From Bilabrum cf. latius (taxonomy: Eukaryota > Bigyra: Bicosoecida > Bigyra > Bicosoecida), in NCBI GenBank assembly GCA_965178125.1, contig OZ237754.1, positions 496,001-560,000 of the forward strand: a stretch of 64,000 nucleotides of DNA, written 5' to 3'. The notes under the pieces were generated by a model. That model was not told the origin of the DNA. It ran no database searches and saw only the letters and a program-made list of their open reading frames with translations. The position numbers and the translations under genes are program-made. Shown piece after piece: positions 47,001 to 59,360 of this stretch (positions within the stretch are counted from its first letter, which is position 1; every line of letters starts with the position of its first letter).

Positions 47001-49283
47001 TTCAAGCTTGATTTCAGCGGGGCCCAGGTGTTCGAGGGCGTGGACTACTCGAATGCCAAGCAAAGGGACGGAGCCGACATGGAGAAGCTGAACGAGCTGG
47101 CATCGGAGGAGCAGGCCAAAATGCTCGCGCCTGCTAGGCGAGAGCGCCGCGTCATCGCCAGCTACAACGAGAAGACCTTGCTCACCGGCACGTACGCGAA
47201 TTCCCGCGCAAAGACGGGCGGGACGCGGTTCCGCATGCCGCGAGGATACCGCATGCCGAGGATCGAGCCCTGGCACCTGGTGCCCATCCCCGATGCGCAG
47301 AGGGTGCACGAGATCTCCATGATGGAAGCCAGGCACATCTTGGACGAGCAGAGGAGGAAGAAAGAGCACAAGGCTGGCAAGGCCACGGGCAGCGCCCCAA
47401 TGGAGGATGGCGACGATGGTGACAAGGCCGACGCCGACGACTCGTCTGCAACCTCGGGCGAGTTCGAGCCGCGGCCGTTCGACCCCGAGCTCCTTGCGGA
47501 GCGCGAGTCTATCCTACGGAGGGGCTTCACGAGCTGGCGCAAGCGCGACTTTAAGGACTTTGTGGATGCGTGCAAGAGCTTCGGCCGCGCTGCCATCGAC
47601 CAGATTGCCGACGACATCAGCGGCAAGACGAACGACCAGGTGCGCACGTACCACGGGTCCTTTTTCTCGACCGGGTCGGCCTGCTTCGAGCCCGGCGCGT
47701 GGACCAAGATGATGGCGGGGATCGAGAGGGGCGAGGCGCACCTCAGGGACAACAGGAGGCTGGGGCACAGTGCCGTGCTCAAGGTGGCCTACGATGTCAG
47801 GACGAGGCTGGAGGAGGAGGCCGAGCTCAAACAGGAGGCCAGGGGCGGCGGTGCGTCATCATCCTCATCGTCTGCAGCGATGGACGGGACGCCGCCCAGG
47901 AGCTCCCAGGCTAGCGCGATCGTACGTGCTGCTTTGGACAGGAAGGCGCCGGAGCTGCCTGAGACCTTGGACTTGTGGAGGGACATGTCGTGGAGGGGCA
48001 ACGCAGGCATTGCGTCCAAGGGCTTCTCTACGGATGCGGATCGCTTGATCGCGCTGACCGCCATCCAGACCGGGCTGGGAAGGTATCGGCAGATGCGCGC
48101 TGGTTTCGCTTCCTCTGAGCGGCTGCGGTTCGACTACTACGCCAGGTCTCGCCAGAGCGACGAGCTGGAGCAGCGAGCCGAGCTGGTGCTTCGCGCAATG
48201 GAGAGGGATGTCGCCGAGGAGATCCGCCTGGGGGAACAAGAGAGGCTCAAGGCCGTCAAAGAGGTGGAGAGGAAGGAGAAGTCGCAGAGGCAGAGGAGGG
48301 AAAAGGCCATGAAAGACCTGGAGAAGAGGAGGGCGACGGACGGGGCCAAGCTGAGCGAGCTGCAGTCCAAGATCAAACAGATCAAGAGCCAGATGGGCAA
48401 GCTCAGGTCCGTGGTGCAGCCTAGTGTTGGCTCGGCTAAGGCAAAGCCCAAGCCCAAGAGCGCCTTGTCGGCCTCTACTGGAGAGGCAGCACCGTCTGGT
48501 GCAGCCGCGGCTCCAGCCAAGCTATCCTTGTCCTCTAGCAGCAGCAAGACGGCCGCTGGCAGCAAGCGGTCCCGGTCCATGTACGAGGTGCAGGACGAGG
48601 ACCCCATCTTGCTGATTGACCACGACGGCGAGGCCGTGCTGGGTGAGAGGGCCAAGGCCCTGGGCTCAAAGCCGCCTGCTGCCAAGAGGGCCAGGAAAAC
48701 CTCCAAGCCGGCGCAGCTGCCCGTCTTGCTGGGCGGCAAGCTGGCTGTGGTCCTCCGCAGGGCCGGCGCCTTGAGCATCAAGAAGGTGGTGAACGAGTTC
48801 ATGCCGATGTGCGAGAAGGCCATGGCGGGTCCCGACGTGCCTACCAAGGCAGCCGTGACCGCGCTGGTGGAATCCATCGCATTCAAAGCCCCGCTGGCAG
48901 GGAGCGGAAAGAAGATGCCCGTGTGGCAGCTGAACGAGCGAGGGCACAAGCTCCTGCACCAGGCGATCGAGGAGCAGAAGAAGAGGAAGGCGGGAGCTGC
49001 TGCGGGGGAGGCGGGATCTAATCCAGCGTCGCCGACGCAGTCCGGAGGAAGTGCAGGCGCATTGCATGCAGGTGCAAGTGGGGCGAGCAAGCCCTCGAGC
49101 AGCTCGCCTTCCGGCAGCTCTGGGCAGCTGCCCGTCACCACCATAGTGATGGGCGGTGGGTCCCCTGCTTCCGGCGCCGGTGGCAGCGGCGGTTCCCCTT
49201 CCTTGTCCAAGCCCAAGCCAGCGGGGGGCGGGTACTCGTCGCTCATGGCAATTGCGCAAGCCGCCAACAAGCAGGGCAAGTGA
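44041..49283 (+). CDS. ISWI-type SNF2 chromatin remodeller with N-terminal HMG box
   Basis: Exon 1 44041-44516, intron 44517-44683 (GTGAGC...CTCGCCGCAG, 167 nt), exon 2 44684-49283 (TGA): 1,691 residues. Domains in order: a split HMG box ([22 protein letters not shown], later [18 protein letters not shown]), a coiled basic segment, an acidic Ser/Asp/Glu tract, then the SNF2 ATPase with [10 protein letters not shown], Walker [27 protein letters not shown] and [11 protein letters not shown], and the helicase-C lobe with [30 protein letters not shown] and RAHRIG-TAG-TKPV. HAND/SANT/SLIDE-like regions follow ([54 protein letters not shown]). ISWI enzymes slide and space nucleosomes. Fusion to an HMG box is not standard for ISWI. 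TAGs: 44077, 44233, 46665. The C-terminus is Ser/Gly/Ala-rich. Confidence 0.93.
44077..44079 (+). other. in-frame TAG read as Gln in HMG-box helix 1
   Basis: Codons read P-K-T-A-Y-TAG-L-F-V. HMG boxes often read AYQLFV or AYNLF here, which fits Gln. Confidence 0.75.
46665..46667 (+). other. in-frame TAG read as Gln in SNF2 motif VI
   Basis: Codons read D-R-A-H-R-I-G-TAG-T-K-P-V-I-V-Y. The Gln of this HRIGQ motif is essentially invariant in SNF2 helicases. The frame runs on for 870 further codons of recognisable ISWI sequence. This is the strongest single proof of UAG = Gln in the window. Confidence 0.95.
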
Positions 49284-49497
49284 CTTGCTTGAACAAACCT
49301 GATTCATCCGAGCACCGTAAATCTGCCATGCATGCTACAGTAACATCAACCTCTGTTGTGTGCGTATCGCCAGCTCTGTGTGGTTGTTTGTGTTGTTCTT
49401 CTTGAAGAATGTCGCTCTGCCCGTTGGTCTTCCGCACTGCACTGCCGTGGCCGCGATCAAGCCCAAAATTGGCTTTCCCCTGCTAGCGTACGATTCA

Positions 49498-52400
49498 ATG
49501 TTTAGTGGCTGCTCCCGCGCGCAGCAGCTTGAATATGAATGTATCTCATCCTCTCTTCACCCTTCTGGCCTATTTTGGGCAGCCTTGGGCAGAGAGCGCG
49601 TCAGCATCCGAACGATGCAGCCAGATCAGAAGATTGGGGGCATCAAGCTTGCACCTGGTTCGTTCTCCCTACCAAGTGGCGGTGAAGTGTTTTGGTCTGG
49701 CTCTGGACGGTGTTTAGCGTGCTTCCGAGGAGCAGGCCTGGAGCTGTTCGAGATAAGCCCGCTACCCGCCTCCTTCGCGAAAACGAGGCCAAGGCTTCAG
49801 GCGCCCAACTGGCTCAGTCCACCCGGTCTTCCCGCAGAATCTGAAGGATGCAGTTCAGTTCGTGATGACTCGTTTGACTGGAGTGCATTTGCTGATGCTT
49901 TCGGGGATCGCGAGGGATGCCTGGGCATACCAGCTGTCACTTTGCACGCAGTTTGGTCCCTGCGATCAGCAGAGTCCCAGCATGCCCTTCGTAGCATCCC
50001 ACAGATGAATGATTTGTTTAAAGGCACGCTAGACTGTTCGATAGTGGCCGTTGCCGCGTGCCCTATGGATGACGCACAAGCTGGCATGGTAGCGTCGACG
50101 GCTCGCCCACCTCACCCCAGCCTTGGCGTAGCAGTCCTTGTGTGCGAATCAGACTCACCCGGGGGCAACTAGATTCCAGCCGCTGTTGTGCTTGTAGGTT
50201 GGGGAGGCGACGTCAGCCTGATCTAGGTGACGAGGCTGCCCGCTTGCCTGCGACCCCAGCGAACGGAGGTCGAGCACTCAGGACTTTCGGACCTGCATCT
50301 GGCCTCAGCTAGAGAGTAGGAGCACTCCAGCCGAGTTGATATGGCGTGGGCTCCATCGCTGGGTGGATTTCTACTTCGCGTTCCTGGAGCTGGTGTGCTG
50401 CTGCTTGGTACCACCACCCTTGGGGAATCCAGCCGCACTGACAGAGAGCGGCAGCCGCATCCAATGACACTGCCAAGCGAGCGAAGCTTGCCACAGTCGG
50501 GTGGAGATAACGACGAAGAAACATATGCGGACGACGGAGAAGAAGATAGTGATGATGTCTCGCTTCCGCCTGATGGAGCAGGCGAGTCGCCTCAAAATTT
50601 CGGCGAGATTCCACCGAGCTTGGAGGCATCGGCAGGCGCGAACACTGAACATGCTCTTTCGCCTCAGAGCTTTTGCGATATTGTTGCGCGCATATCACGC
50701 GCCAGAGTTGTCCTATCAGAAGGCCATGTCTCGGCAATGCATGCGCCATAGCTGCATTCAGCGTCACTCTGCATGAAATGGCACGGCACCGGCAACCAGC
50801 TGCTGGTATCGCATGCGGATGGGTCTGTGACGGTGTGGAGCGTAGTTCTCGGCGATGTGCCTGCTAGCAATGAACCAGCACCACGCACCCCTGTGACAGT
50901 CCCTGTATTGAGGATCAGCCTGCAAGACGACGGCCATGCGCCGGAGGTGGTCGGGCCTGTCACCCTAATGCGTTGGTTGGGCACGGGTGGCTCGACAGCC
51001 AGGGCGGGAGGGACTGGAGCCACGCTTGCGGGTGGCCTGGCCGTTGGGTGGGCATGCGGAGCCACGAGAGTATATGGCAGCTCCGGTACAGTGCTGCTGC
51101 AAGAGGGCTTCTCACGAATCCAGGACGCGGAAATGCAAGAAGTGTTCGAGTTCAGTCGAAAGGCGAAGCGTGGGGCGGTAATGGGACGAGGAGCAGGAGC
51201 AGGAGCAGGAGCAAAGCCGGGTACTAGCGAGTCGAAGGAATCTCCGAGTCAACAAGACGTAGCGCCAGGGCTGTACGGCACCGTGCCCCCAGGCCCGGCA
51301 CCTGTCTCGGCACTGCTGTCATATCAGCCTTGGAACGGGGCTGGCAATGCTGAAGTGGCTGGGTCAGGCGGTATCTCATAGGTAGTGCAGAACTACGAGT
51401 CTGCGGGATCCAGGCAGGTTCTTCATGCGGCAGCTGGGAGGCTCGAGCTAACAATAGTATATGCTATGTGGCCGCAAATTGCGGGTTCAACACCTCCGCC
51501 CGATGACTCGATGGAGGGGCCAAAGGCTACTGCCAGTGCAGACGACCCTTAGACTAAAAGCGATTCAGGATAGGCTAGAATACATCGAGAGATTCCGTGC
51601 TTTACAAGACGGCATGGACTGATGCTACCCGCTGCAGGGATGTCGGCTGCTCTGCCCGGCGCGTTTGCGCACGCAACCAGAAGATGGGCGGTTGAGGCGA
51701 GTTGTCCGGTCGATACTGCTACACGCGGGTACGTATGTGGATCTGCCTGGAAACAGGCCAGGAAGCAGTCTGCCGAGTTTGACGCTCTCGTTGGGCGTGG
51801 ACTGTCCGGATCGATGCAGCTGCCAGCACTACTTCTCCCCGGCGGTGCTTGGCTGCCGCACGCGCGCGTTGGGGGCGGGGTCATCGGGGAGGCGAACGCC
51901 GCTCTCGGTTCTCACTAGTATTCATCCAGCGGCTCGACGGCGGATGCCGACTCTAGCATCCGATTTTGGATGCAGCGACAGGCGCACGACCCGCTCTACC
52001 TCTCTATGTGGGGGCATGTGCACTCTGTGGTGCCGGGCTAGGGAGGCGTTGGCACTTCCACAGACTCAGGCGTGCGAGAAGCAAGGCAGCATGGGTCCCC
52101 AGAGAGCCAGACATAGCCCGACTGGATGTGCGTCGGCAGGAGGGGGCTGGTAGCCAGCAGCACTCGAGACTCTGCAGCTGCGAAAAGCACCGCGTCGATT
52201 GGCTCTGCATCTGAAGCGGGAGCCATGCCTGACGAGGGCATGCCACGCGTTCACGCAGCGGTGGTGCTCAGCAACGGAACGCGTGTGGCCGCTTCGTCAA
52301 GAAGTAGGGATCGGGGCGAGCCGGGCCTGGGTCCCTTGCACGCGGCCGAGGCATGGCAGGACGCAGGGCTCAAGTTCGAGAGGCCGCCTTCTGCAGTCGT

Positions 52401-55400
52401 GACCAGGGGCGCATCATGGCAGGCAGTTGTGCAGCCATGGGGCAGTGCCGCAGTTGCAGGCGCTCTCGGCAGCCCGGGAGTCACGCTAAGGGAGGTCCGG
52501 TTGCTCTTCGGCGAAGACACAAAGCACGCCCTCTGGCACGGCGACGACAGGCTACGAACGGACGAGTCCGTTGCTGGAATATTGGATGGTATCCCGTTGT
52601 CTAGGCGCATGGCAGTCGACCAGGCGAAGGCAAGTGACGTGACCACTAGTCCGGATGCTGGTTTTGCTGGCCTGCGAATGGAAGCTTGGTCAGAGCTGCA
52701 CCCGCTCGTGAGGGCCATGTGTGACGCTCTGCAGAATCCAGCCACTGGCACTGCCACTGACATGACCACTGCAAGCCCTAGCACACCTGCGGCAGTTGGC
52801 AGGGCTGGTGCGGGTGCAGGTGTGTCGCAACGCGATTCCCGCTCGCTGCCAACGTCCTCGCACTAGTACCTGCAGGTGCTACCAAGCAGCGTCAAGGTGC
52901 CAGCATCAATACTCGTCGCAACGGGAGGCAAGCAAGAAGCTCCCATTCGGGGACTACGGACTACGAACATCCTGCCGATCCCGTCTGTAGCAGGCAGCCA
53001 GCGGCCGCCTGCCAAGTAGGAGCTCGGTCGGCTGATCGTGTGTGGCGTGCCTGCAGATGACCACGCGGCCGCGTGGTTTCACTCGCGACTGGAGACGGTG
53101 CACCATTCAAGCGCATTGGATCCATCTGATGGCAGTCGAGGCATATCAGGCGGTCTCGGTACCGGCCCTGCGGCCGCGCGGTGTGGCGCAGTCATGATGC
53201 TGTACAAGATACTTGCCGTCAATGGCGCGCCCAGCGATCCAGAGTCTAGCGATGGCGTGCCGAGGCTGGTTCGTGCCGTGATGCTTCCGCGAGAATTTGG
53301 CACCCCAGTCGATACTGTTGTGCTGCAGTCTGAATCAGTGGAGAAGGAGGCGCCGCGCCCTGCCACCTTCGGCCCGTTAACGCCCACCCCGGTCCGGACA
53401 GCCGGCGCAGGTGGTAGTGCAAGATCTGCTGCATCCTCGTCTGCTGGCTCTATCGTGGAGCATTGGCCGGTCATCGGCGTCAGATCTTAGTCAGGCGCAG
53501 TGGCGGTGGTCCGCTTCTCACGACGCTCGTTTGAGACAGTGTTTCACAGGGGCATCACGGGACTCTGGTCAGCCGACGTATCTGCTTGGACGGAAAGACC
53601 AGCGGCTACGCAGACAAGCGGATCGGATGCCCCACAAAGGAGCAAAGAGCATAGCACCGATAATGCTCGGGATGGTCGGGGTTGCGCATTTGCAGTCATG
53701 CTGCGAGGCCCAGGCCTGTCATGTGCCCAGGCGTAGCAGCCATCGCACGCGCAGCAATCGATTGCTTAGCCCAGCACGCAGAGGCTGCCAAACCCAGCTG
53801 ACCACCAGCAGTGCGCAGTGGCTGTAATTGCTGCTGGTGACGATTGCGCAGTTGCCTTACGGAGCGCATTGCCCGACGCGGGGCTGTCCTCGTGGCTTGG
53901 CTCAGAGTCGGTGCCGTGCGGCATGCACGCCGCATCGCTATCACTGCTGTCCCTCTCGAATGAATCGGAAGGCGGGGCCGACGAGAGGCGCATCCTCACT
54001 CGTCACACGAGAGGAGAGCTCATGCGCACGTCTTCGAATTCCCCCGACCTCGCAAGCTGCCCCCTGCTCCCCTCTCTCGCTCGGCAGGCTGTACTCACGG
54101 GACGGACAGGGCTGGCAGCACGGCTGCTCTCCACGGGGGCCCCTTGCATCGACCAGAGTCCTACGACGATGGCAACTAGGCGGAGATGCGCTGTTGCGCT
54201 TGGTGCCAGGGAAGCGCCGGCAGTCGTGCTGGATGGCGTACTGCAGGCTGCGAGCAGCAGGCTGAAGCAGGCATGGGACAGGCTGGAGCCAGCGGCGAGA
54301 ATTTCCCTCCAAGACATCGTGTGGGGGGAGCAAGGCCAGGTGATGGTGCCGATTGCATGGGAACGAACGTCTGGAGGTGGCACAAGTGGCACCGAGGGGG
54401 GTTCTGCTGGTGGGATCAAGACAGCTGTGCACATGGGCGTGGACGAGTTCCTGCACGGCAGCAGTGGCGATGGGCCTCTTTCTAGTGAAGGCGATGGACG
54501 AGCCGTGCATGAGACGACGAAAAAGTCTCCCGAAGGATCGCTGCGCGACGGTTCCGTGGCATGGGCGCAGGGTGCAAAGCAGATCCTAGATGGGGTTCTG
54601 GGTCTGTTGCAGCGCCGCAGCGACTACGTTGGCACGGTGGCCATGGTGGCGCGCGGCTCTGATTCGGCCACACTGCCGATCCTATTCCCGTTGGCAGGAC
54701 ACCCGGTGCAGCTGATCATGCGGGCCATTCGAGAAGGCAACCTGAGATCTGCAGCAATGCTGCTGTCGGTGGTGGAATCGTATGTATTCACGAGGCTGCA
54801 GCAGGGGCTGGATGCTGGGCAGGGCATAGGCGTACACGGCATGCCTCCTGGAACTCCTGGGACACGAGGCGCCGGAGCGAGCCGAGATAGGGGCCAAGTC
54901 ACAGCTGGTGGCATCTCTCCTGATCTCACGGCTGCTGCGGGGAGCGATCAGTTGAGGCGAGGCACTGGCTTGCTGGCCAGGGCAGAGGCTGGCCGCAAGC
55001 GAGCTGCTTCTGGGGCTCTCGCTTCGAAGTTAGGCGCGCAATCAGGGTCTTCTCTACCTTAGGACACCGATTCTAGCGGATCGAGCGGCGGCCTTCTATC
55101 CTACGTTGGTCTGGGTTGGCTGGCAGAAGGCTGGGTGGAGGCGGAGGAGAGCCATCGGGAGCAAGTGCACGGAGATGCGACTCCTAGCCCCGGCTCTGCA
55201 TCGGGCTCGCACTCCGCGAGCACAGATGAGTGGCGCGCGGTGCAGATGCGTCGCACGCGGCCTGTCAAATAGGGCACCGGCAGGGAGGCGGCAGAGTTGA
55301 CTGCGAGACACAGGCTGGCTGCAGTCAGTGCTGCGCTGACATGCCAATCAATGCTCGTGCGTGCCTGCCTCGCTAGGCGATCAGAGCTGCTGCAGCAGGC

Positions 55401-55695
55401 AGGCAAGATCCGCGAATCCATGAAAGTGCCTCGATCAGAATCCCATGAAGGCAATAAGCGCGAGGGTGGCGGCGTTAGCTCTGCCGATTCCGGCAGAGGA
55501 GACTCGCAAGCAACCGACGCTCTCGCAGACAGGGCACTCGTCGCACAAGCCATCCGCATGGGTGACTACGACGCAGCCGACAAGATCGCCAGGGCGAGGA
55601 AGCTACAGAAGGAGGCCACGGAGGTTGATAACCTGCGACTTGAAATGGAAGCGTACGGCATGCGACTGCGGGAGGCGTGCGGTCCGACCGCATGA
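49498..55695 (+). CDS. large WD-repeat-like protein, unknown function
   Basis: The frame from ATG 49498 to TGA 55693-55695 gives 2,065 residues with 17 TAGs and no other stop. WD40-like blades appear in the first half: VGWGGDVSLI-TAG-V, MKWHGTGNQLLVSHADGSVTVW, SSIRFWM and VHAAVVLSNGTRVAA. The second half has helical parts (GHPVQLIMRAIREGNLRSAAMLL, ESYVFTRLQQGL, LTARHRLAAVSAALTCQSMLV) and long Ser/Gly insertions. A WD-repeat N-half followed by a helical C-half suggests a large scaffold. The order 'SADADG-x-x-x-x-W' then 'W-L-x-x-G' is reminiscent of Mediator subunit 16, but I cannot confirm it. The upstream frame is open to a TAA at 49318 without an ATG, so a further 5' exon is possible. Confidence 0.68.
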
Positions 55696-55859
55696 AGCGG
55701 AGTCACCGGGGTTGGCTCCTGCAGCATTGGGCCAATAGACTGTCAGTCCCGTGGGCGGGGGTTGTCGACACATGTCTTGGATAAAGCTGCTGTAATGCCT
55801 TGTACCAGTGTTGTTTGAAACAAAGTGCGTGGGCCACACGAACCAAGCGGGAATCATTA

Positions 55860-57322
55860 TCACGAAATTACGCAGCCGGCACCACCGTCAGCATCGTCCG
55901 ACTCCTGGGCACCACCAACCGCAACGCTGGCACCTGCACCACCAGCCTCCGCGGGCTCGCCCGCAGTCCCAAACATGGAGCAGCATCCGGCATCATCTGT
56001 CTCGTCGTCCGCATCAGCTCTATCCACCAGCCGCAACCTCTCAGGAGGCACAACGCAGTGCGTGCCTGCGCCGATCACGACGCAATCCGCGAGATGAACT
56101 CCCCTGTCAGACTATCGGATGACCACGGCCTCAAGCCACGGCGAGGGGCCGTGCGTGGAAATACAGCGCAGCTCCACCTTATCTCCAGCTCTGTACGCGC
56201 CCACGTCGCCCACGCCGGCTGCATCGCCCGCCCCTCCTCTCAGGCTGGATGCAGCACCAGCCGCGCCCGGCGATGAATCGACTGCCCGTGCCGCCGATGG
56301 CAACACTATTTCTGAATCGTCCTCCAAGTCGATTTCGTGCCCGCCCCACGCCGCCGCGACTAGACCAGGGCAGGCTGCAACTCGCCTGGGGATGCGAGGC
56401 GCCCATCGAAGGCGAGATCTTGGAACCCACTCATTCCAGGAGCCCGGCCAGCTCATGTAGGACACATGGTACCTGGTTCCGTCTACTTCAGCACGTTTCG
56501 CAAGAACCACAGCGTCCCACCAAGCATTCCCCTCGTACCTGCGGTCGACCGAGAAGGAGTGAGACGACTGGCCACTTGCGTAAATTGAATGAATGGGCGG
56601 TAACACGGCGGCTTTGGCACTGAATTGCGGGCTCACGCTGTCATAAATCCCCCTGAAACTAGATTGAAATGCCCATTCCAAGCAACCTGCGGTGTTGGGC
56701 GACAGTATGTGCCAATCTGAAGCGATAGAGAGCCAGGTGCAACTGCAGATAGAAACCCGCATCTGCAGCTACGCGTGGACGCCCGGCCTCTGATAATGCG
56801 CCTCGCCCATTCCACTGTATAACTCACTTGTATGCGATCGTCAACCGATGGACTGCCAAGACGCTTCTTGTACAGGGCCTTGATTGACCGTGACCTAGAC
56901 CGAGGGGGATCCTTCTTGAACCTGCGATTATTGCTTACGCTCACAAGCAAGAGATTGATGGAATAATGCAGCATTCGATACGCGTTGTGTTTTAGAAGCC
57001 ATACATACCTTCTTTTGTACAGGTCCCGCCACACGCCATCATGCTCAGCCAGCTATCGACATCGTTTGTCGGTTCCCGCAAACCTGACAAGGTCCTTCAT
57101 GTTCAAGAATCGTAGAGTTGATAACTATATTTGCTTTGGTAGGGCAAAGAATACGCCATCTGCGCGAGCAAGCCGGCTGGCCGTCCGGAAGCTCTTCACA
57201 CTTTCCAACCTTGACAGGGGCGGTCTCGGTGGCGTCGCGGCAACGCTCGAAGCCTGTGTCTGTGGTGTCACCGAATCAACGACCTTTCGTCGTTCAGGCG
57301 TCACTGGCGGTGAGACTTCCAT
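55860..57322 (-). CDS. F-box protein with chromo-barrel/Tudor-knot domain
   Basis: Three exons: 57322-57009, 56921-56828 and 56762-55860 (TGA), with introns 57008-56922 (GTATGT...AATCGCAG) and 56827-56763 (GTGAGT...AGCTGCAG); 436 residues. Exon 1 ends in an F-box: FFALPKQI-TAG-LSTLRFL, MKDLVRFAGTDKRCR-TAG-LAEHDG and VWRDLYKRR, matching 'LP-x-x-I/L ... fL ... dL ... W-x-x-l-y'. Exon 3 encodes a chromo-barrel (MRG15/Eaf3/MSL3-like): WWDAVVLAKRAEVDG, RYHVSYMSWPGSWNEWVPRSRLR, then a second Tudor-like part (YRAGDKVELRC, PWLEAVVIR-TAG). The product is probably a substrate adaptor of an SCF ubiquitin ligase that reads a histone mark, by inference. The first intron donor and acceptor are strong; the second acceptor is weaker, so the F-box and barrel halves could still be two genes (an alternative start is ATG 56644 with a 62-nt intron). 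Confidence 0.68.
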
Positions 57323-57434
57323 GCTTTCTGCTTTGAGAAGCGATTCTGGCGAAGGGTGGATTTTGGTCGCAAGTTCGTCAGCACACCAAGAATCGTAGCT
57401 TTGGAACAAAACTCTACTATAATCAACACTCAAA

Positions 57435-59249
57435 TCACTCTCCCGCCGCGTCTGACGCCGTGTTAACGAGATGTAAGAAATCGCCATAGCTGAGCGCGCC
57501 GTCGCCGGACCGGTCGAACGCCTCCACGAGCGCCTCCGATTCTGCCTCGCTCACCCTCACTCCTTCTCTCTCTAGACCCCACGCCAAATCATCGGAGTCC
57601 ACGCCAAGCTGTCCGTGCGTCTTCATCTTCTTATAGACGTCGTGGAAGCGGTGCGATTGCCGAGACAGCTCCTTCCCGATGCGAACGAGCAGCTCGTGAC
57701 CCGCCGGAGCACCTGCCCCGCCGGTCCTTCCAGGTCCGCGGGAAGCCCCGCCGCTCACGCCCGGTGCGACTGGCGCAGGTGCTGCCATCGCACCTGGCAC
57801 AGCAGCGGCAGCAGAAGACCCGCCCACCTCACGACGGCGCCTCGCCGCCGCCGCAGCTGCCATCCTCCTCGTGTGCGTCGACAACTGCCCAGGCCCTCCC
57901 CCTCCCACCTTCGCGGCTGCTGCGGCGTCCCTGCGGGTGGAAGGAATGGCCGTTTGTGGCCGCCCGTACGCGTCGGTCCCGGAGGCTGCTCCACCACCTC
58001 GAGCAAGTGCTCCAGCGCTGCTGGGGCGAGCGCCATAGTCCCCGGCACCCCCGTACCGCGCGCTGCTGGTGCCCGACTCTCCCCGCAGAAAGCGAGCCGT
58101 TTCGTCCATCGGGCGGCTCCCTGCGCCGCCGACAGCGGAACCTCCTCTGCGCGGCGCCCGCGATACGAGCTGCTGGAACTGAGCAAAGGAAAGCGCCCTC
58201 GGCGGCCCCGTGTCTCCTCTGCGCGCCGCCGCCCGCCTGCCCTTGGCCCCGCCCAGAGCCACGCACTTAGCGAGCTCGATGAGCACCGCAGGAGAGATGT
58301 CGTACCCGAAGCGAGCAAGGCCGCGGCGTAGGGCACCAAGCGCCATCGAGGAGCCGGACCCGCCGCCCACGGCGGCCCGCATGTCCAGCCATGCCTCTCT
58401 TGCCGAATCGAATTTGCGACCAACCCACGACCTCAGCCTGGCCCTGTGCTCCGCGCGGAGCATGGCCTGCGTCTTGTGCGGCTCGGGGATCGGGCGCACT
58501 CGGCGCGTGCGAGCGAGCCTCGGGTCATTCGCGCGGGACCAATCCTGCGGGATAGAAAGAAAACGAATTGATTCGATACATCTCGCTGGAAGAGGAATTC
58601 AGCCGCTGAGCATTGCAGCAGGCGACACGCAAAGAAGGTTTTGAAGCCTAAGGTGCCGCGTTGCAACGGTGCGACGCGACTGTGCAGACCCACTTACCGC
58701 ATGATCCAGTGCATCTACGAATTCATTTACGTCCACAGCACCGCTGCCATCTTCATCAAAAGCATCGAGAAGCACCTGCCCCTCATGTTCTGACAGGTAC
58801 ACCCCACAGTCAGCGACGCCTCTGCGAAGCTCCTCGCCATTGATCGTGCCCCTGTGAAGCCTGGTGAATTCTATGAATTGCTACGATGCTGAACCTCCTT
58901 CCTGATACAGTTTCTACGCAACCCGCCCCAGTATAGCCTCCACTGGAACGCCGTCATCTTGCACTCCGCCAACACCTCTGTCGGTAGCGGGACGCATCGG
59001 GGCCTCAACCGCAGCACTGCGCGCAGCTCGGGCCTATGCCTCGATTACTGCTTGGGCTGCGTGCTGATCAAGGGCAGCTGCTTCTCGGAGAATGGGAGTG
59101 AGTTGCGTTCGGATCCTGGCGACGATTCCAGCGCGATCGGAATCAGTCAAATGAAGAAGCTGGTCAAACCTCTTGCCAAGCATGGCTAGTTCAATCTCAA
59201 ACGATCCCGCTTCATCAGGCACTCTTGATGGAGACGCCATTGCGGCCAT
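57435..59249 (-). CDS. EF-hand calcium-binding protein
   Basis: Exons 59249-58698 and 58544-57435 (TGA), with intron 58697-58545 (GTAAGT...TATCCCGCAG, 153 nt): 553 residues, three TAGs. EF-hand loops are visible at DAFDEDGSGAVDVNEFVDAL (exon 1) and EAFDRSGDGALSYGDFLHLV (C-terminus), with partly degenerate partners (FTRLHRGTINGEELRRGV; KTHGQLGVDSDDLAWGL). The region between is Ala/Gly/Arg-rich and disordered. The N-terminal segment (FEIELAMLGKRFDQLLHLT) looks like a coiled helix. This arrangement resembles flagellar or centriolar EF-hand proteins, but that is a guess. The frame upstream of ATG 59249 is open to a TGA without another ATG. Confidence 0.78.
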
Positions 59250-59360
59250 TTCGTCGCGCAAAGTTGAAACAGCCGTTTGCTGCAATATTTTGCGCGGCGC
59301 CACCCCGGGCCACTGGCAGCGGTTCCGTCACGGTCAGCGACAGGATGGTGACAGCCTGCT

